The position numbers and the translations under genes are program-made. Shown here piece by piece: positions 11,323 to 22,499 of a DNA stretch of 64,000 bases; within the stretch, counting starts at the first letter, position 1; each line of letters begins with the position of its first letter. The DNA comes from Caenorhabditis elegans. Lineage: Eukaryota > Nematoda > Chromadorea > Rhabditida > Rhabditidae. Below the pieces are notes generated by a model that did no database searches, was not told the DNA's origin, and worked only from the letters and a program-made list of their open reading frames with translations. The DNA lies in assembly GCF_000002985.6 (NCBI RefSeq), contig NC_003283.11, forward strand, positions 20,151,501-20,215,500, read 5' to 3'.

Positions 11323-12064
11323 CTACTGGCTGTCGTCGGCTCCCACCTCCATTTCTCGATAACTGAAAAAAAAAACAGTTTACAACTTTCAAATTGAACA
11401 CAATTTGTTATTCGTTTTACAGAAAAGTCTGCGAAATTTTTTTTGTATATGTCTACTTACTTTTCCAATGGAAACTTCAACTCCACACTTTTCAAAAGAT
11501 TTTCGATTTTTTTGGAGAGCTCTGTTTTCTCGTCGCACTGTTTTCCTTCCAGAATGGGACAAATTTGAGTGTCCCAGAGTTGATCGTCCCCATACTCGCC
11601 AAGTTTGAGGAAGTTTGCCAAATTTTGTTGAAGAAGATTCCCCGTTAGAACCCAGCGGTAGGTGGCGTCAAGTTGTCGCAAAGCTTTGTATCTTTGTGTG
11701 TCCGTATTATCGATCGGATACGCATCATAAATAATTATTCTTTCGAATGATATTTTCTGCAGAGTTTGAAAGTTCATCAGAGTTTTGATCGTATCAAAAG
11801 TCGTAACAACGACGCTGTGTTTGGCAAGTTCTCCCGCATCGTTTATTTTTTGCATCGTAGAAGTTTCCAATTGAAAGGTCACTCTCGTTCAACATGTTTA
11901 TCCACTTTCCGACCGAATCAGGTGTAAGAACTAGTAATGTTGTTTTCTTGTCTTCCTTTTGTTTCTCTTCCTCTTGCTTCTGTTCCAAATATGCAATTAA
12001 TGCATTAATTGCATATTTGGAACAGAAGCAAGAGGAAGAGAAACAAAAGGAAGACAAGAAAACA
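11323..12064 (-). pseudogene. SNF2-type helicase ATPase fragment, frameshifted
   Basis: On the minus strand the translation from about 12002 down resembles the N-terminal lobe of SNF2 ATPases: ALIAYLEQ (motif Ia region), TTLLVLTPDSVGKWINML, then in another frame ELAKHSVVVTTFDTIKTL and RYKALRQLDATYRWVLTGN. The DEAH box position reads IIIYDAYPIDN, so motif II is lost. The frame changes near 11840-11870. The fragment ends via a GTAAGT donor near 11457 and a short exon with TAG at 11323. The Walker A lysine segment is missing because the homology stops at the centre of the palindrome. Clearly a broken fragment. Confidence 0.65.
11941..12064. repeat. Perfect 124-bp palindrome, no spacer
   Basis: The sequence reads identically on both strands from 11941 to 12064, centred between 12002 and 12003 at TTAATGCATTAA. 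I checked the pairing base by base outward; it breaks at 11940/12065. Each 62-bp half encodes the SNF2 segment (LIAYLEQKQEEEKQKEDKK) on one strand. It is an inverted duplication with no loop. Confidence 0.95.
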
Positions 12065-12280
12065 GTTTTTTTTTTTTTCCTGTAAAAAACTATTTTTATA
12101 GTTGTAAGTTAAATGGAATAAGTTTGTTTGAACACATGTTACCAGAAAAAACAAATATATATATATATACTTACCTTTTTGGAATTATGCGGTTTGGAAG
12201 ATCGGAATTTTGCGACAAGTTTGAAAAATTCTGGAAAACACCACTAATTATTTCTTTCAAAGATTATTAGTACGAAAATT

Positions 12281-12719
12281 AAAAGTGGACTACCGAAATC
12301 TGAAACTTTGCTTTTTTAGACCCAAAATGACCCAAACCTACCGAATTTTGTAATGAGACGGTTAGAAAATATCTAAAAATTTTCAGTCAGTGGGGCACAA
12401 AAATGTAACCTTTATTTGTGCCCCATTGGCCAAAAATGTACTTTAATCAACGAATAAATGCGTAATAAACTATCACAATATTGATTAAAGAATGATTCTT
12501 CAATCAGAATTAAGAATCAGCCGTTATGACACCGAAAATTTGGCAAAAAATATTTTTTTTGCTGAAAACGGGCAATTTTTCCCAGAACTTTGAACATTCA
12601 TAGCTTATTTTTTTAGAAATTTTCAAAACGTTTATTACGAAATTTAGGTTTTTTTGTCATTTTGGATCTAATTGTAAAAAGCAAAGTCTCACTATCAGAT
12701 TACGGTAACCCACCTTTAA
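12281..12719. repeat. Foldback element (TTAAAGGTGG family, diverged)
   Basis: The left end (GTGGACTACCGAAATCTGAA) is the imperfect reverse complement of the right end (CAGATTACGGTAACCCACCT). Both ends and the next block (GACCCAAAATG) match the element at 53737-54241, so the two are members of one family. Confidence 0.75.
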
Positions 12720-12732
12720 TAACTGGAAAAGA

Positions 12733-12960
12733 GAAATTTGGGTACTTTTCCGATTTCTGCCCCCCAAAATGTTTTTCAATTTTTCAATTTAATTTAATTA
12801 ACACGTGAATGCTTATTTCAATAGTATTTAAATTTTTAGGCTGAGAAAACAACAATTCTAATAGTAAGCCTGAAATTACAAAAAAAAAAGTTCACGTTTC
12901 AATAATGAAATTTTCGAAAACATTTTGGGGGGGCAGAAATCGGAAAAGTACCGAAATTTG
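12733..12960. repeat. Foldback element with CCCCCC/GGGGGG arms
   Basis: GGTACTTTTCCGATTTCTGC at the left is the reverse complement of GCAGAAATCGGAAAAGTACC at the right, followed inward by C6/G7 and AAAATGTTTT/AAAACATTTT. A MITE-like hairpin that abuts the previous element. Confidence 0.8.
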
Positions 12961-13555
12961 TCAACTTTTGAAATAATAAGGCTTGAAGAGAAAGGGTACA
13001 CGACAGAATGATAAATTGGGGCAATGGGAAAAGCTGGTGAAATATTAAGGCACAAAAAGATATATGTGACTCCTATTGTCTAATTTTATAGTACCAGGGA
13101 GGGGCGGAGCAAGATGCCAGGCAGCTTCGGGAAGGTTCGAGAAGATAGGCGGTGCCAACTGTTGTGAATTTTGCAAACTGATATTTATGATTGCATCACT
13201 GCTTTTCTTATCAAGACAACACGGACGGGTATACTGTTTTAGGGAGAGGAAAATTCGGGAAGAGTCGAGAATTTGGCGGCAGTTTGTGAGTCATTTGACT
13301 GTGCATTTACGTTTAAGTAGATAACAGTTGCCACGTTTCGTTTTTTCATGACATAAATTATTTTTCCCATGCAGAAATGTTATCGAGAAAGATAAAGTTC
13401 AGCGAAATAAACATAAATAATTTAACATATCAAACTAGTAAACCAAGAATCATATCAATCTCACAATCAACAAAGTTTCATACAGAAACAAAACAACCCA
13501 GGATATAAAATAAAAGACAAAGCGGAACAATTTTCCTTGTTTTTCCTTGCTCTCT

Positions 13556-13640
13556 AAAAATTGCCGAAAAGTTTCGGCAATCGGAAATTTTCGGCAATCG
13601 GCAATTTCGGCAATTGCCGAAACTTTTCGGCAATTCTTCA
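13556..13640. repeat. TTGCCGAAA short repeats
   Basis: Closely spaced direct and inverted copies of TTGCCGAAA/TTTCGGCAA. A second cluster lies at 14085-14185, and related GCCGATTTGCCGG clusters lie at 18040-18320 and 18480-18610. Confidence 0.85.
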
Positions 13641-14084
13641 AAATAAATTTTTTGGGGAACGTTATTTATATAATTTCCCAAATCGGATAACAGGTGTTTT
13701 GTTAAATTTAAGATTCATTAATTTAAAAAAATCAAATAAAACAAAATTATCGAGCAAATGGATTTGAAAACATTAGAATATCAAAACTAAAACACCAAAG
13801 AGCCTATAGGTTATTACAATAACATCAGTAACTAACAATCAGTAGCTAATAATCAGTAGGAACAGTTCTAACCTTTTTTTAACAAAAAATGTAACGAAAT
13901 CTAAAAGAAAATGTATATTGTAAAACAAAAAAAATGTATTTTGCGAATGCAAAATAAATGTCGGTTTTCTTTTCTTCGTACCTAGTTTCTATCAATGGCA
14001 AATTACATGACAGAAAGCTTCGAATGCTTCAAAAAATTTAAACCGCGCCGTGTGTTCCTTTAAATTTACAGTACTTTATCAATG

Positions 14085-14185
14085 TTTGATTTTCGGCAAT
14101 TTTGATTTTCGGCAATTGGCAACTTCGACAATTGCCAAAATTGCCGAAAATTCGATTGCCGAACGGCAATTGCCGCGCACCCCTG
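14085..14185. repeat. TTGCCGAAA short repeats, second cluster
   Basis: Same motif as at 13556-13640, ending in the GC-rich stretch GGCAATTGCCGCGCACCCC. Confidence 0.8.
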
Positions 14186-14615
14186 CTCTACATAGTCCCT
14201 TACTTGTGAAAAAATCAATAGGGCAATGAACTTTTTTTTTGCAAGAAATATGTTGGAGACGAAGGAGATTATTGTAGTATACAGCTTGTTTTTTTTATCG
14301 ATAAGCTTTTGTAAATATACGATTTATCTAGCCCAATTTGTTTTCTTGGTGATGAAGCATTTAGTATCCTTGTAAAGTTGTCTTGTCTTTTATTTTCTCC
14401 TCTTTGCTTTTTTTTCAGTAGAATATCACTCCTTATCGGGAGCCGCAAAGACTTTCAGCCCATATTTCTTCATTGTTTTATTTGACATGACATGATAAAA
14501 TGATGACATGATGACATAAAGGAGCAAACATTGTGAAATATATCAATAACCAAGACTTATTTGATTATTTTCACAGATACAAAACATAACAATAATAGCG
14601 AGCATCAAAACATAC

Positions 14616-15080
14616 CGCAACTAAATACACTCCGCTGTTACTAAGCTCCGCCCACGACTACGTTTGCGTTGCGATCAGGGCTGTTGCAAAAAAAAATTTG
14701 GACCAAAAACCAAAAAACCAAAAATCCCAAATTTTCAAAAATACCAAAAAAACCAAAAAAACAAAAAAAAATCAATGTTTGATATCGAACGGGACAAAAC
14801 GGAAATTTTTCATGAGATATTCTGTTGATTTCTCATAAAATATTAAAAATTGAACGAACGGAAGGTTTTTTTCAATTTTTTGCTGAATCAGTGTTGTAAT
14901 TTATTTTTTGGTTTTTTTGGTCTCAAAAAACCAAAAAAAACCAAAAAATAAATGTTTCCCAAAAATACCAAAACAACCAAAAAAAAACAAAAAAAAAACA
15001 GCCCTGGTTGCGATGCTTCGGCCGCAGTGCTAATGAAATCATGGGCGGAGCTTACTTAATAACAGCGGAGTTTTGTTGCG
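14616..15080. repeat. Foldback element with A-rich centre
   Basis: The left arm (ACTCCGCTGTTACTAAGCTC) and right arm (GAGCTTACTTAATAACAGCG) are imperfect inverted copies, extended by CCGCCCA/TGGGCGG. The middle contains many CCAAAAAACCAAAA runs bounded by AGGGCTGTTG and ACAGCCCTGG. No coding capacity. Confidence 0.7.
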
Positions 15081-15808
15081 TCGTTGTTTATTGTTGTGTG
15101 CTCGTATTTTTCTATAATACCTTTTTTTAAAATTTTTATTCATTTCATTCCCACGTATAGTTCAAAGTTGTTTAATTCTTTTTTATACTAAAAAATTGAG
15201 TTATACGTTAAATTTCTGAGAATTCGACATCCTTGGATTTAAATTTGAAGGTTTTGTCCTAAAATTACTCACATCGAGAACGTGCAGTATGAATGTGAAA
15301 AAAATATTTGGGTTTTGATCTTTATCAACCTTTCTTTTTCAATCTTGCAAAACGGATTTTGCAACTGTTGAATCAACTACATATATTAGAAAATTTGGAC
15401 AAATCTTGCAGCTGTCTTAAAACTAGAAAACTTTTCAGCTCCCTTAGATTTTGATCTGTCGAAAACCAAGCACATGCAACAAAAAAATGAAAAAACATTG
15501 AAAAGCTACAACAACAGATGGAAACTTGCAAAATTCACATGTGTGAATAGAAATCACCGTGAATAGAGTGACGCCTCTTAATCTTGGTTTTCTAATCACA
15601 TCGGTTCCGGACTACGCTTTTACAACCCGCGGCCTAGTTTTAAGACTAATAGTAAGAACAATTTAATAGAACACTTACTTAAACTTAAACTTTAATCTCT
15701 CAAAGTTGAACCACGTGATAATAAAAACCAAAGCTCGCAATTCGAAGCAGGTGAAATTCCAGTGATAAGCTACAATTTTCACATCACATCAGTCAATTCG
15801 CTTTCCAA

Positions 15809-17783
15809 ATGTTTGATAGCCTAAACGATGATCCTCCAATCTGGCTAATTACGATTGGATGGATGATGATTCTGATTTTTATCTTTTCAATCAGTTCTTA
15901 TTTGTTCGTATTCCCTATTTATTTATAGGTCTATAAAGTGAACCGAAAACGTGATCAACGGGTGGGTTTCAAGTGGAATTTCCGTTTTTTTGCATTGCTG
16001 GTTGTATATAGCTTAATTTCCTTAATTTCTAGCTTAATAGCTTAATTTCCAGAACGTCCTATTTCCGACAATCAATCATTTTTTCAATATGGTGCAGACT
16101 GTGTACATCTTTTCTGCAATTTCACTGATCTCTCTCATTCTTGGGTTCTCACTTGGATTGGGCTTGAATTCTTCATCGTAAAACGCTATGTTTGTTTTTA
16201 AACTAAAACTATGAGAATTGCAGAGAGTGGTCCTACTACTTCACAATGTTCAATTTAACAATATTTTGGTCACTTTCAATTATCATTCAGGTATTTTACA
16301 TATTGATTATTCTACTGGCTATTGAGAAATTTACCATTTATTTTTTCCCATCTACTGAGAAATTTGTGATGTCAGCGCAAAAGTATCAGATAAAACATGT
16401 CAGATATATGTATTTAGTGATATTCATTGTTCAGTCAATTCTGACATTGAATGCGTTCGGAGTTCGATTTTGGAACATAAATGAAATTAAGATACGATCG
16501 GTAGGCTAACTTTAAAGAAATCAAAAGAAATTAATTTTGAGTTAATTTTAGATAATATACATAAGCTTTAATATCATATTCATACTCTCGGCCTTGCTAT
16601 ACGTTCCCATAATGTTCAGCGTTAGAAAGTTTTCCAACCTTCCGTCGGTTCAACAGAACAAACCGCAACTATACATTTTCTGGCAGACCATCAACATTTT
16701 GATTTTTAAATTTGTGAGTTTTAAAGGTGGAGTAGCGCCAGTGGGGAAATTGCTTTAAAACATGCCTATGGTACCACAATGACCAAATATCATAGTAAAA
16801 AAGTTCAAAACAATTTTCTAAATTTTTTATGATTTTTTGAAAATTGGAAAATTCTCAAATTGCATCAAATTCCAATTTGAATCACCGCCAAAACTTCGAT
16901 GTTCGATGGAGCGCGCTTGCATTATTTTATTTTTAATTTATTAATTTTTTCTTATTTTTGACTGATTTTTCATGTTTTTACGTGTTGTTTCATTGGAAAT
17001 TTAGTGAAAAATACAAGATAAATGTAAACTGTTTACTAAAAACATCTGAACAAGTGCTAAAACAAAGAAGTAACGTTTTCCAAAGACCCCGAGCCGGAAA
17101 TAATCAATTTCACAGATTTACGCTTTAATGTTCGCTTTTTAGTGAACAATTTACATTTATCTTGTACTTTTCACTAAATTTCCAATGAAATAACACGTAA
17201 AAACATGAAAAATCAGTCTAAAATAAGAAAAATTGATAAATTAAAAATAAAATAATGCAAGCGCGCTCCATCGAACATCGAAGTTTTGGCGGTGATTCAA
17301 ATTGGAATTTGATGCAATTTGAGAATTTTCCAATTTTCAAAAAATCATATAAAATTTAGAAAAATTTTTTGATTTTTTTTACTGTGATATTTGGTCATTG
17401 TGGTACCATAGGCATGTTTTAAAGCAATTTCCCCACTGGCGCTACTCCACCTTTAATAACAATTCTTCTATTAAACCAATAAGTTCCAGACGTTTATTGC
17501 TGCATTTATTGCATGCCTGTTCGCGCAGCAAGCGTTTGAGGAATTAGTTGTTCTTATGATGTTTTTGGATATTGTTGTTATTCCACAAATTGTTCAAATA
17601 TCATATATCAGTTGTAACAAGCGAAATATGGATACTTTGTTGAAGTCGTTCAGTTGCATTAAATTTACTAGAATTGTGTTTAATAGACAAAAGACAACGT
17701 CCATTGCGCCACAGGATTGGAGACTCAATTCTAATAATTCTAAATCTGCAAATTATATAGTTTACATTGAAAAAAATTTATAA
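15809..17783 (+). pseudogene. srz-type chemoreceptor A, one in-frame stop
   Basis: Five exons (15809-15961, 16053-16177, 16224-16500, 16552-16713, 17490-17783) keep phase and give a 337-codon seven-transmembrane frame typical of the Srz chemoreceptor family. Markers are VNRKRDQR at the first cytoplasmic loop, LLAIEKFTIYFFPSTEKFV, the TM5/6 segment ending VQQNKPQLYIFWQT, and SYISCNKRNMDTLL near the end. Codon 40 (15926-15928) is TAG where the minus-strand paralogue B has Cys. The rest is intact. Compared with B the last exon runs 45 nt longer past APQ, so the C-terminus differs. The fourth intron is enlarged by a foldback element. Could be a recent null allele. Family assignment is from memory of the Srz pattern. 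Confidence 0.75.
16721..17455. repeat. 735-bp foldback element in srz A intron
   Basis: Ends TTAAAGGTGGAGTAGCGCCA and TGGCGCTACTCCACCTTTAA are exact reverse complements. The arms remain near-identical for several hundred bases, including GGTACCACAATGACCAAATA and its complement. The element lies wholly within intron 4 of srz A. Related shorter copies are at 40113-40521 and 61886-62247. Confidence 0.95.
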
Positions 17784-18039
17784 ACCGATAAATCTTAAAA
17801 CATTTTTGCTCTCGAAGTCTGATAGCTTATCACCATCACCGTCGAATCAATATTGTTCTTCCCAAGTATTTCTCTGGCAGTATTCCGGTATTGTGTAGAC
17901 ATGAAATAGCATAACAGCCAATGAGTGGCAACGTTCAGAGTTGTTAAAAGATATGCAAGTACTGATAATTGGGATATTATCATTCTGTAAATTTTGATTC
18001 TGATTTTAAAGTTTTGCTATTTACTTCAGTGTTCGGCGA

Positions 18040-18610
18040 GTTCCGTTTGGCAAATCGGCAAATTGCCGTTTTGCCGATTTGCCTGAAATTTTCAATTCCG
18101 GTAATTTACCGGTTTTTCGATTTGCTGGAAACTTTCATTTTAGGCGAATTGCAGGCTTGCCGATTTGCCGGAAGTTTTCAATTCCGGCAAATTGCCGTTT
18201 TGCCAATCTGCCGGAAATTTTCAATTCCGGCAATATGTCGATTTGCCAATTTGCCGGATTTTTCAACTCCGGCAATTTACCGGTTTGCCGATTTGCCGGA
18301 TTCCAAAGTGCCGGTATTCAAAGGAACCATTTTGAAATGTTTTTTCATTTATTTTCTCGAGACAGTTCCATAAAATTTGCTTACGTTTCAAAATAGATGT
18401 AGGAGCATTTATAGGATGCGTACAATTTTTTGATTAGATTTAAAATTCTGAAATTTTCAACAAAAAAAGTGTAGTTTTTCCGGCAAATACGGCAAATCGT
18501 CCGCTTGCCGGTTTGCTGATTTGCCGGGAATTTTCAATTCCGGCAATTTGCAGATTTGGCGATTTTCCAGACATTTCAATTTCGGCAATTTGTCGATTTG
18601 CCGGAAAATT
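18040..18610. repeat. GCCGATTTGCCGG repeat clusters in srw intron
   Basis: Two clusters (18040-18320, 18480-18610) of short units such as TTGCCGATTTGCCGGAA and TTTTCAATTCCGGCAA occupy the place where the srw TM6 exon is expected. Confidence 0.85.
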
Positions 18611-18959
18611 GTCTCTTACTAGTCCAGGTCGTTGTCTTTTTATTTTTCTTCAACTCAATTATCAACAAAACTGTAGAGATTGGAAGTAAGATTGATGGAA
18701 TAAACTGGAAAATCACTGCATATATGTAATAGACAATCCAATAAAACTCGTCGATTCCAAATGTAATAGATGTCTCAACGGTATACATTTTTTCTGTATA
18801 ATTTTCAGCGAATCCATCACAATTTGGACCAGGGACCCAGATGCCTGTCTCAACTATGTTTGTACTAGATATTTCAGCTATCCAGAGGGGTAATATGAGA
18901 ATTATAATGGGTAGTAAAATTTTCAGCCCACTTTTGGAGTAGATAAGGCGTTGCATGCT

Positions 18960-20010
18960 GGAAATTGTATGAGTATTATAAAAGTTTTTATTTTCAGAAA
19001 AAAAAATTATTTCAGAAAATTTGAATTTCCCGCCAATTTGTTTCTCAAAAAATTGAGTTTCCCACCGAAACTCATTTCTCAGAATATTTCCAAAATGTTT
19101 TTTTCAGAAAATTTTGAATTTCCTACCAAAATGTTTTTTTCATAAAATTTGAATTTCGCGCCAAAATGTTTTTCAGAAAATTTTGATTTTACCGCCAAAA
19201 ATATTCTAATTGTAAGAAAATTTAGGGGTTTCCGTCTTAAATTTTTTTATCAGAAAATTTGAATTTCCCGTCAAAATTTTTCACCAAAAATTTGAATTTC
19301 CGTCAAATTTTTGTTAGCAAATCTGAATTTTCTACTTTTTATGAGAACATTTGAATTTCTCGCCAAAAAAGTTTTTTTTTATAATTTTAATTTCCTGCCA
19401 AAAAAGATTTTTTTAATGTTTAATTTTAATTTCCTGCCAAATTGTTCCTCAAAAACTCCTATTTCCTGACAAAATTTTTCTTGCAGAGTTTGAATTCCCG
19501 CCAAAAATTTTCTCAGAAAATTTGAATTCCCGCCAAAAATTTTCACTAAAAATTTGAATTTTCCGCTAAAATTTTTCTCAGAAAATTCGAATTTCCCGCC
19601 AAAATTTTTTGAGAGAATTTGAAGTTCCCGCCTAAATTTTCTAAGAAAATTTTGAATTTACCGCCAAAAAGTTTTTCTCAGAAAATTTGAATTTCGCGCC
19701 AAAAAAGTTTTTTTTATTAATTTTAATTTCCTGCCAAATTGTTGCTCAAAAACTCCATTTCCTGGCAAAATTTTTCTCAGAAAATTTTGAATTTACTGCC
19801 AAAAATTCTTTAAGAAAATTTAGGGTTTTCCGTCTTAAATTTTTTATCAGAAAATTTGAATTTCCGTCAAATTTTTGATAGCAAATCTGAATTTTCTACC
19901 ATAATGTTATTCCTTAAAAAATTGGATCTCCCATGAAATTTTTTCTCAGAAAATTCGAATTTCCCGCCAAATTGTTTTTATGAAATTTGAATTTTCCGCC
20001 AAAACTTGCC
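18960..20010. repeat. Degenerate tandem repeat in srw intron 2
   Basis: About 30-bp units of the type AGAAAATTTGAATTTCCCGCCAAAA are repeated for roughly 1 kb with many substitutions. They are related to the 2438-2735 array and to 42890-43140. Confidence 0.85.
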
Positions 20011-20643
20011 ATGATGGCTCACAAAAAAAACAAACCCGCTAGCTAATGGAAATTTCACCACAAGAAATCTGATAATTGCCATGGCAACAGTGAAATAGGT
20101 CAACATCCCAGTTACAACAGCGTTTGTCATTGAGGAATAATAATTGGACACTATTTTAGAGTAAGGTGCAAATGGAAAACTGAAATAACACAAAGCATAC
20201 TAAATTGCTCTTAATTTTTGGCCTTACCACTCAGATGGAACCTTGAAGCTAAGATAATAGTCATAGAGCATTGGAAAAAATTCGATAATATTACAAATTA
20301 TATGGATAATCCCACAAACAGTAATACCTATCAGAAATAGATTTGTGGTTAAATGCCGCATATATGTTCTTGTAAGAATCCAGAAATGAAATAGACTTGG
20401 GAAGATTCCAATAAAAGAGATAATAAAATCTGTTAGATATAAATATGCACTGATGGAATTTATCCAGCTCGAAAATTTCAGCCAAGCATCTCCACGAAAC
20501 TCTTCAGGAACAACATAGTCGGTAGCTTTCGAGCTATTCATTTGATAAGAAAAAGTATGCGGAACAATATTAGACAGAGTAGTGTTAATATTAATAATGA
20601 GAATAACATGAAAAAACATGAAAAACATGAAAAAAAATATCAA

Positions 20644-21140
20644 AAATTAGAAAGGGAATAATATTTTGGCCACCTTCAACTTCCCTTTGTCATACTCAGT
20701 ATGAACCCGAATACGTAATAATACGTAATAAATTTTGTTATATAAGTACAGAAATATTATAAATATAAGTAATTAATAATAAAAACCATAGCGTGAAAAG
20801 TGGTATTTTTGAATTTGTTATTGACTTTTTCTGACTTTCTTCCTAGAATTTGTATTCCTTTTTTCATGATTTTTGTGTATTTTTTCTATTTACCTATTTT
20901 TTCTAATTTCTTGAAAATTCTGGAATTTAGTTTTTTCTCTTTTTCTCCACCCCCCAGCCCAAGCCTAAGCCTACAACCTTTCTGATGAAATTTGAAGAAA
21001 ACCATACTGTTCTGAGCTTTTTGAATTTCATCTCAAATTTTTTTAAAAATTTCCAGAGTACCCAGCAATTTGAATAATATTTTCAAACGTTGTGGTACAA
21101 AATTTGAAAATTTCCAAATTGTTGAGTTGGCCCCCGAAAT
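20644..21140. other. Intergenic, no gene seen
   Basis: AT-rich. It contains a short CCCAGCCCAAGCCTAAGCCT stretch near 20953-20972 that resembles the (GCCTAA)n telomere-type runs seen elsewhere here. No supported gene. Confidence 0.5.
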
Positions 21141-21149
21141 CCCGACATT

Positions 21150-21254
21150 TACCGTTCTAAATGCAGTGACTATAATTGTTTGGTACAAAATATACTTTTC
21201 CGGTTTATTTTTCTGAGAAGACGGCAAAATAGAATTTGATTGTTTAGTATTCAA
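21150..21254 (-). pseudogene. Isolated srz exon-4 fragment
   Basis: The minus-strand translation reads LPSSQKNKPEKYILYQTI followed by VTAFRT and a GTAAAT donor. This matches the second half of exon 4 of srz D (LPSSQKNRPEKYILYQTI). No flanking srz exons of the same type are adjacent, so it is a duplicated scrap between the srw and srz B genes. Confidence 0.7.
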
Positions 21255-21320
21255 TGCGGAATTAAAAGGCTGTAATTTATCATTTATTGTAATCCAGAAC
21301 AGAATTTCAAAAAAAAATTG

Positions 21321-22499
21321 TCAAAAGTGAGTAGCTGGCACAGTCTGTGGTGCAACAGATGTGGTTTCTTGAATATTAAACACTAATCTAACAAATTTAA
21401 TTCCACTGAACGATTTTAGCAGAGTATCCATATTTCGTTTGTTACAAGATAGATAAGATATCTGAATGACTTGCGGGATAATAATAATATCGCCAAACAT
21501 CTGACTGAGCACCAAATCCTCAAAGGGTTCAAGAGCGACCTGGCAATATGCAATTGAAGCGATGAAAGTCTGGAAGTTGGGTATTTTGAACTTTGTTCAA
21601 CCTTTTACCAATTTGAATATGAGAATATTGAAGGTCTGCCAGAAAATGTATTTTTGTGGGTTGTTGCGCTGAGCCGAAATTAAATAGGAAAATTTGCCGA
21701 GACTTATCATTATCGGAACATATAACAGGGCGGAGAGCATGAAGGTAATGTTAAAGCATATATACGTTATCTGAAATTAGTTTGAACTATGGTGTTTATT
21801 TGATTGTTTGCTGCCAAATAATATACCACACAATGTATCTATTTGTGCAGTTTTTTTTCAAATAGTTAGTAACGTACCATTCGGATCCTAATCCCATCGA
21901 AAGTTCTAAGTCAAAGTCCAAGTGTATTAATCGTTATTATGAGCTGGAAAATGGCTATCACCAGATAAAAACCCTTCACATATTTGATTTGATACTTTTG
22001 CGCTGATATCACAAATTTCTCAGTTGATGGAAAAAAGTAAATGGCAAATTTCTCAATGGCTAGTAGAATAATTAGTATATAGAATACTTGAATGATGATT
22101 GAAAGGAGCCACCATATGGATAGAATGAACAATATTAAAAATGTAGATTTACTACTGAAATCAATAAAAATTAATAAAACTAGAAACTAGCAAAAAATTT
22201 GTAACTTCTGAATATAGGTTGAGTAGTTCAGACTAAAACCAAATAAAAATCCAATGCAAATAATTATTAATGTGGTTGCAAAAAGGGTGTACACGACTTG
22301 GACCATATTGAAGAAGTGATTTATGGTAGGGAAGAGCACGTTCTGGGAATTATAATTTTTTTCAATCGAAAATTCAATAACTCACTCGTTGATCTCGCTT
22401 GCGGTTCACTCTATTTACACACAAATAAAACGGAAATAAAATCAAAAAACTAATGAATGAGACCACATATATTGTCAAAAACACGAGGCCGATTATCAT
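21321..22499 (-). pseudogene. srz-type chemoreceptor B with in-frame stops
   Basis: Minus-strand exons 22386-22499, 22206-22342, 21878-22154, 21609-21770 and 21321-21569 match srz A and C in phase and in the sizes of the last three exons (277, 162, 249). Family marks: LCVNRVNRKRDQR, LLAIEKFAIYFFPSTEKFV, RNNPQKYIFWQT, SYLSCNKRNMDTLL. Exon 3 has TGA after NTLGL, before the conserved end of the exon. Upstream of the ATG used here a TGA replaces a Trp codon that is conserved in paralogue A, so the original N-terminus is also lost. The donor of exon 2 (GTTACA) is weak. The coding frame is otherwise continuous. Confidence 0.75.

Larger units (their letters stand above)
12065..15808. other. Gene-free, repeat-filled interval
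   Basis: Apart from the foldback and GCCG repeats listed separately I see no supported exon. Around 13090-13320 there is a diverged internal direct repeat (GGGAAGGTTCGAGAAGATAGGCGG and GGGAAGAGTCGAGAATTTGGCGG). Confidence 0.5.
17795..20628 (-). pseudogene. srw-type chemoreceptor lacking TM6
   Basis: Exons on the minus strand are 20228-20628 (start chosen at the first in-frame ATG; 20619 or 20541 are alternatives), 20036-20179, 18620-18957 and a last exon 17795-17984. The pattern fits Srw peptide-receptor-like chemoreceptors: FHFWILTRTYMRHLTTNLFL after TM1, a TM3 segment ending in FTVAMAIIRFLVVKFP, an extracellular Cys in TM4-5, and HWLLCYFMSTQYRN after TM7. The first three exons are in phase. 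The last starts in the wrong phase and begins at TM7, so the exon with TM6 is gone. The intron there is filled with GCCGATTTGCCGG repeats. The intron before exon 3 holds about 1 kb of GAATTTCCCGCC repeats. Probably non-functional. Confidence 0.7.

Noticed and set aside
11894-12085. Plus-strand frame reading FCFSSSCFC and EQKQEEEKQ
   Set aside because: It runs across the palindrome, so it is the mirror of the SNF2 segment rather than a separate gene.
13076-13324. 82-residue plus-strand frame
   Set aside because: Lies over an internal direct repeat with no start context or domain.
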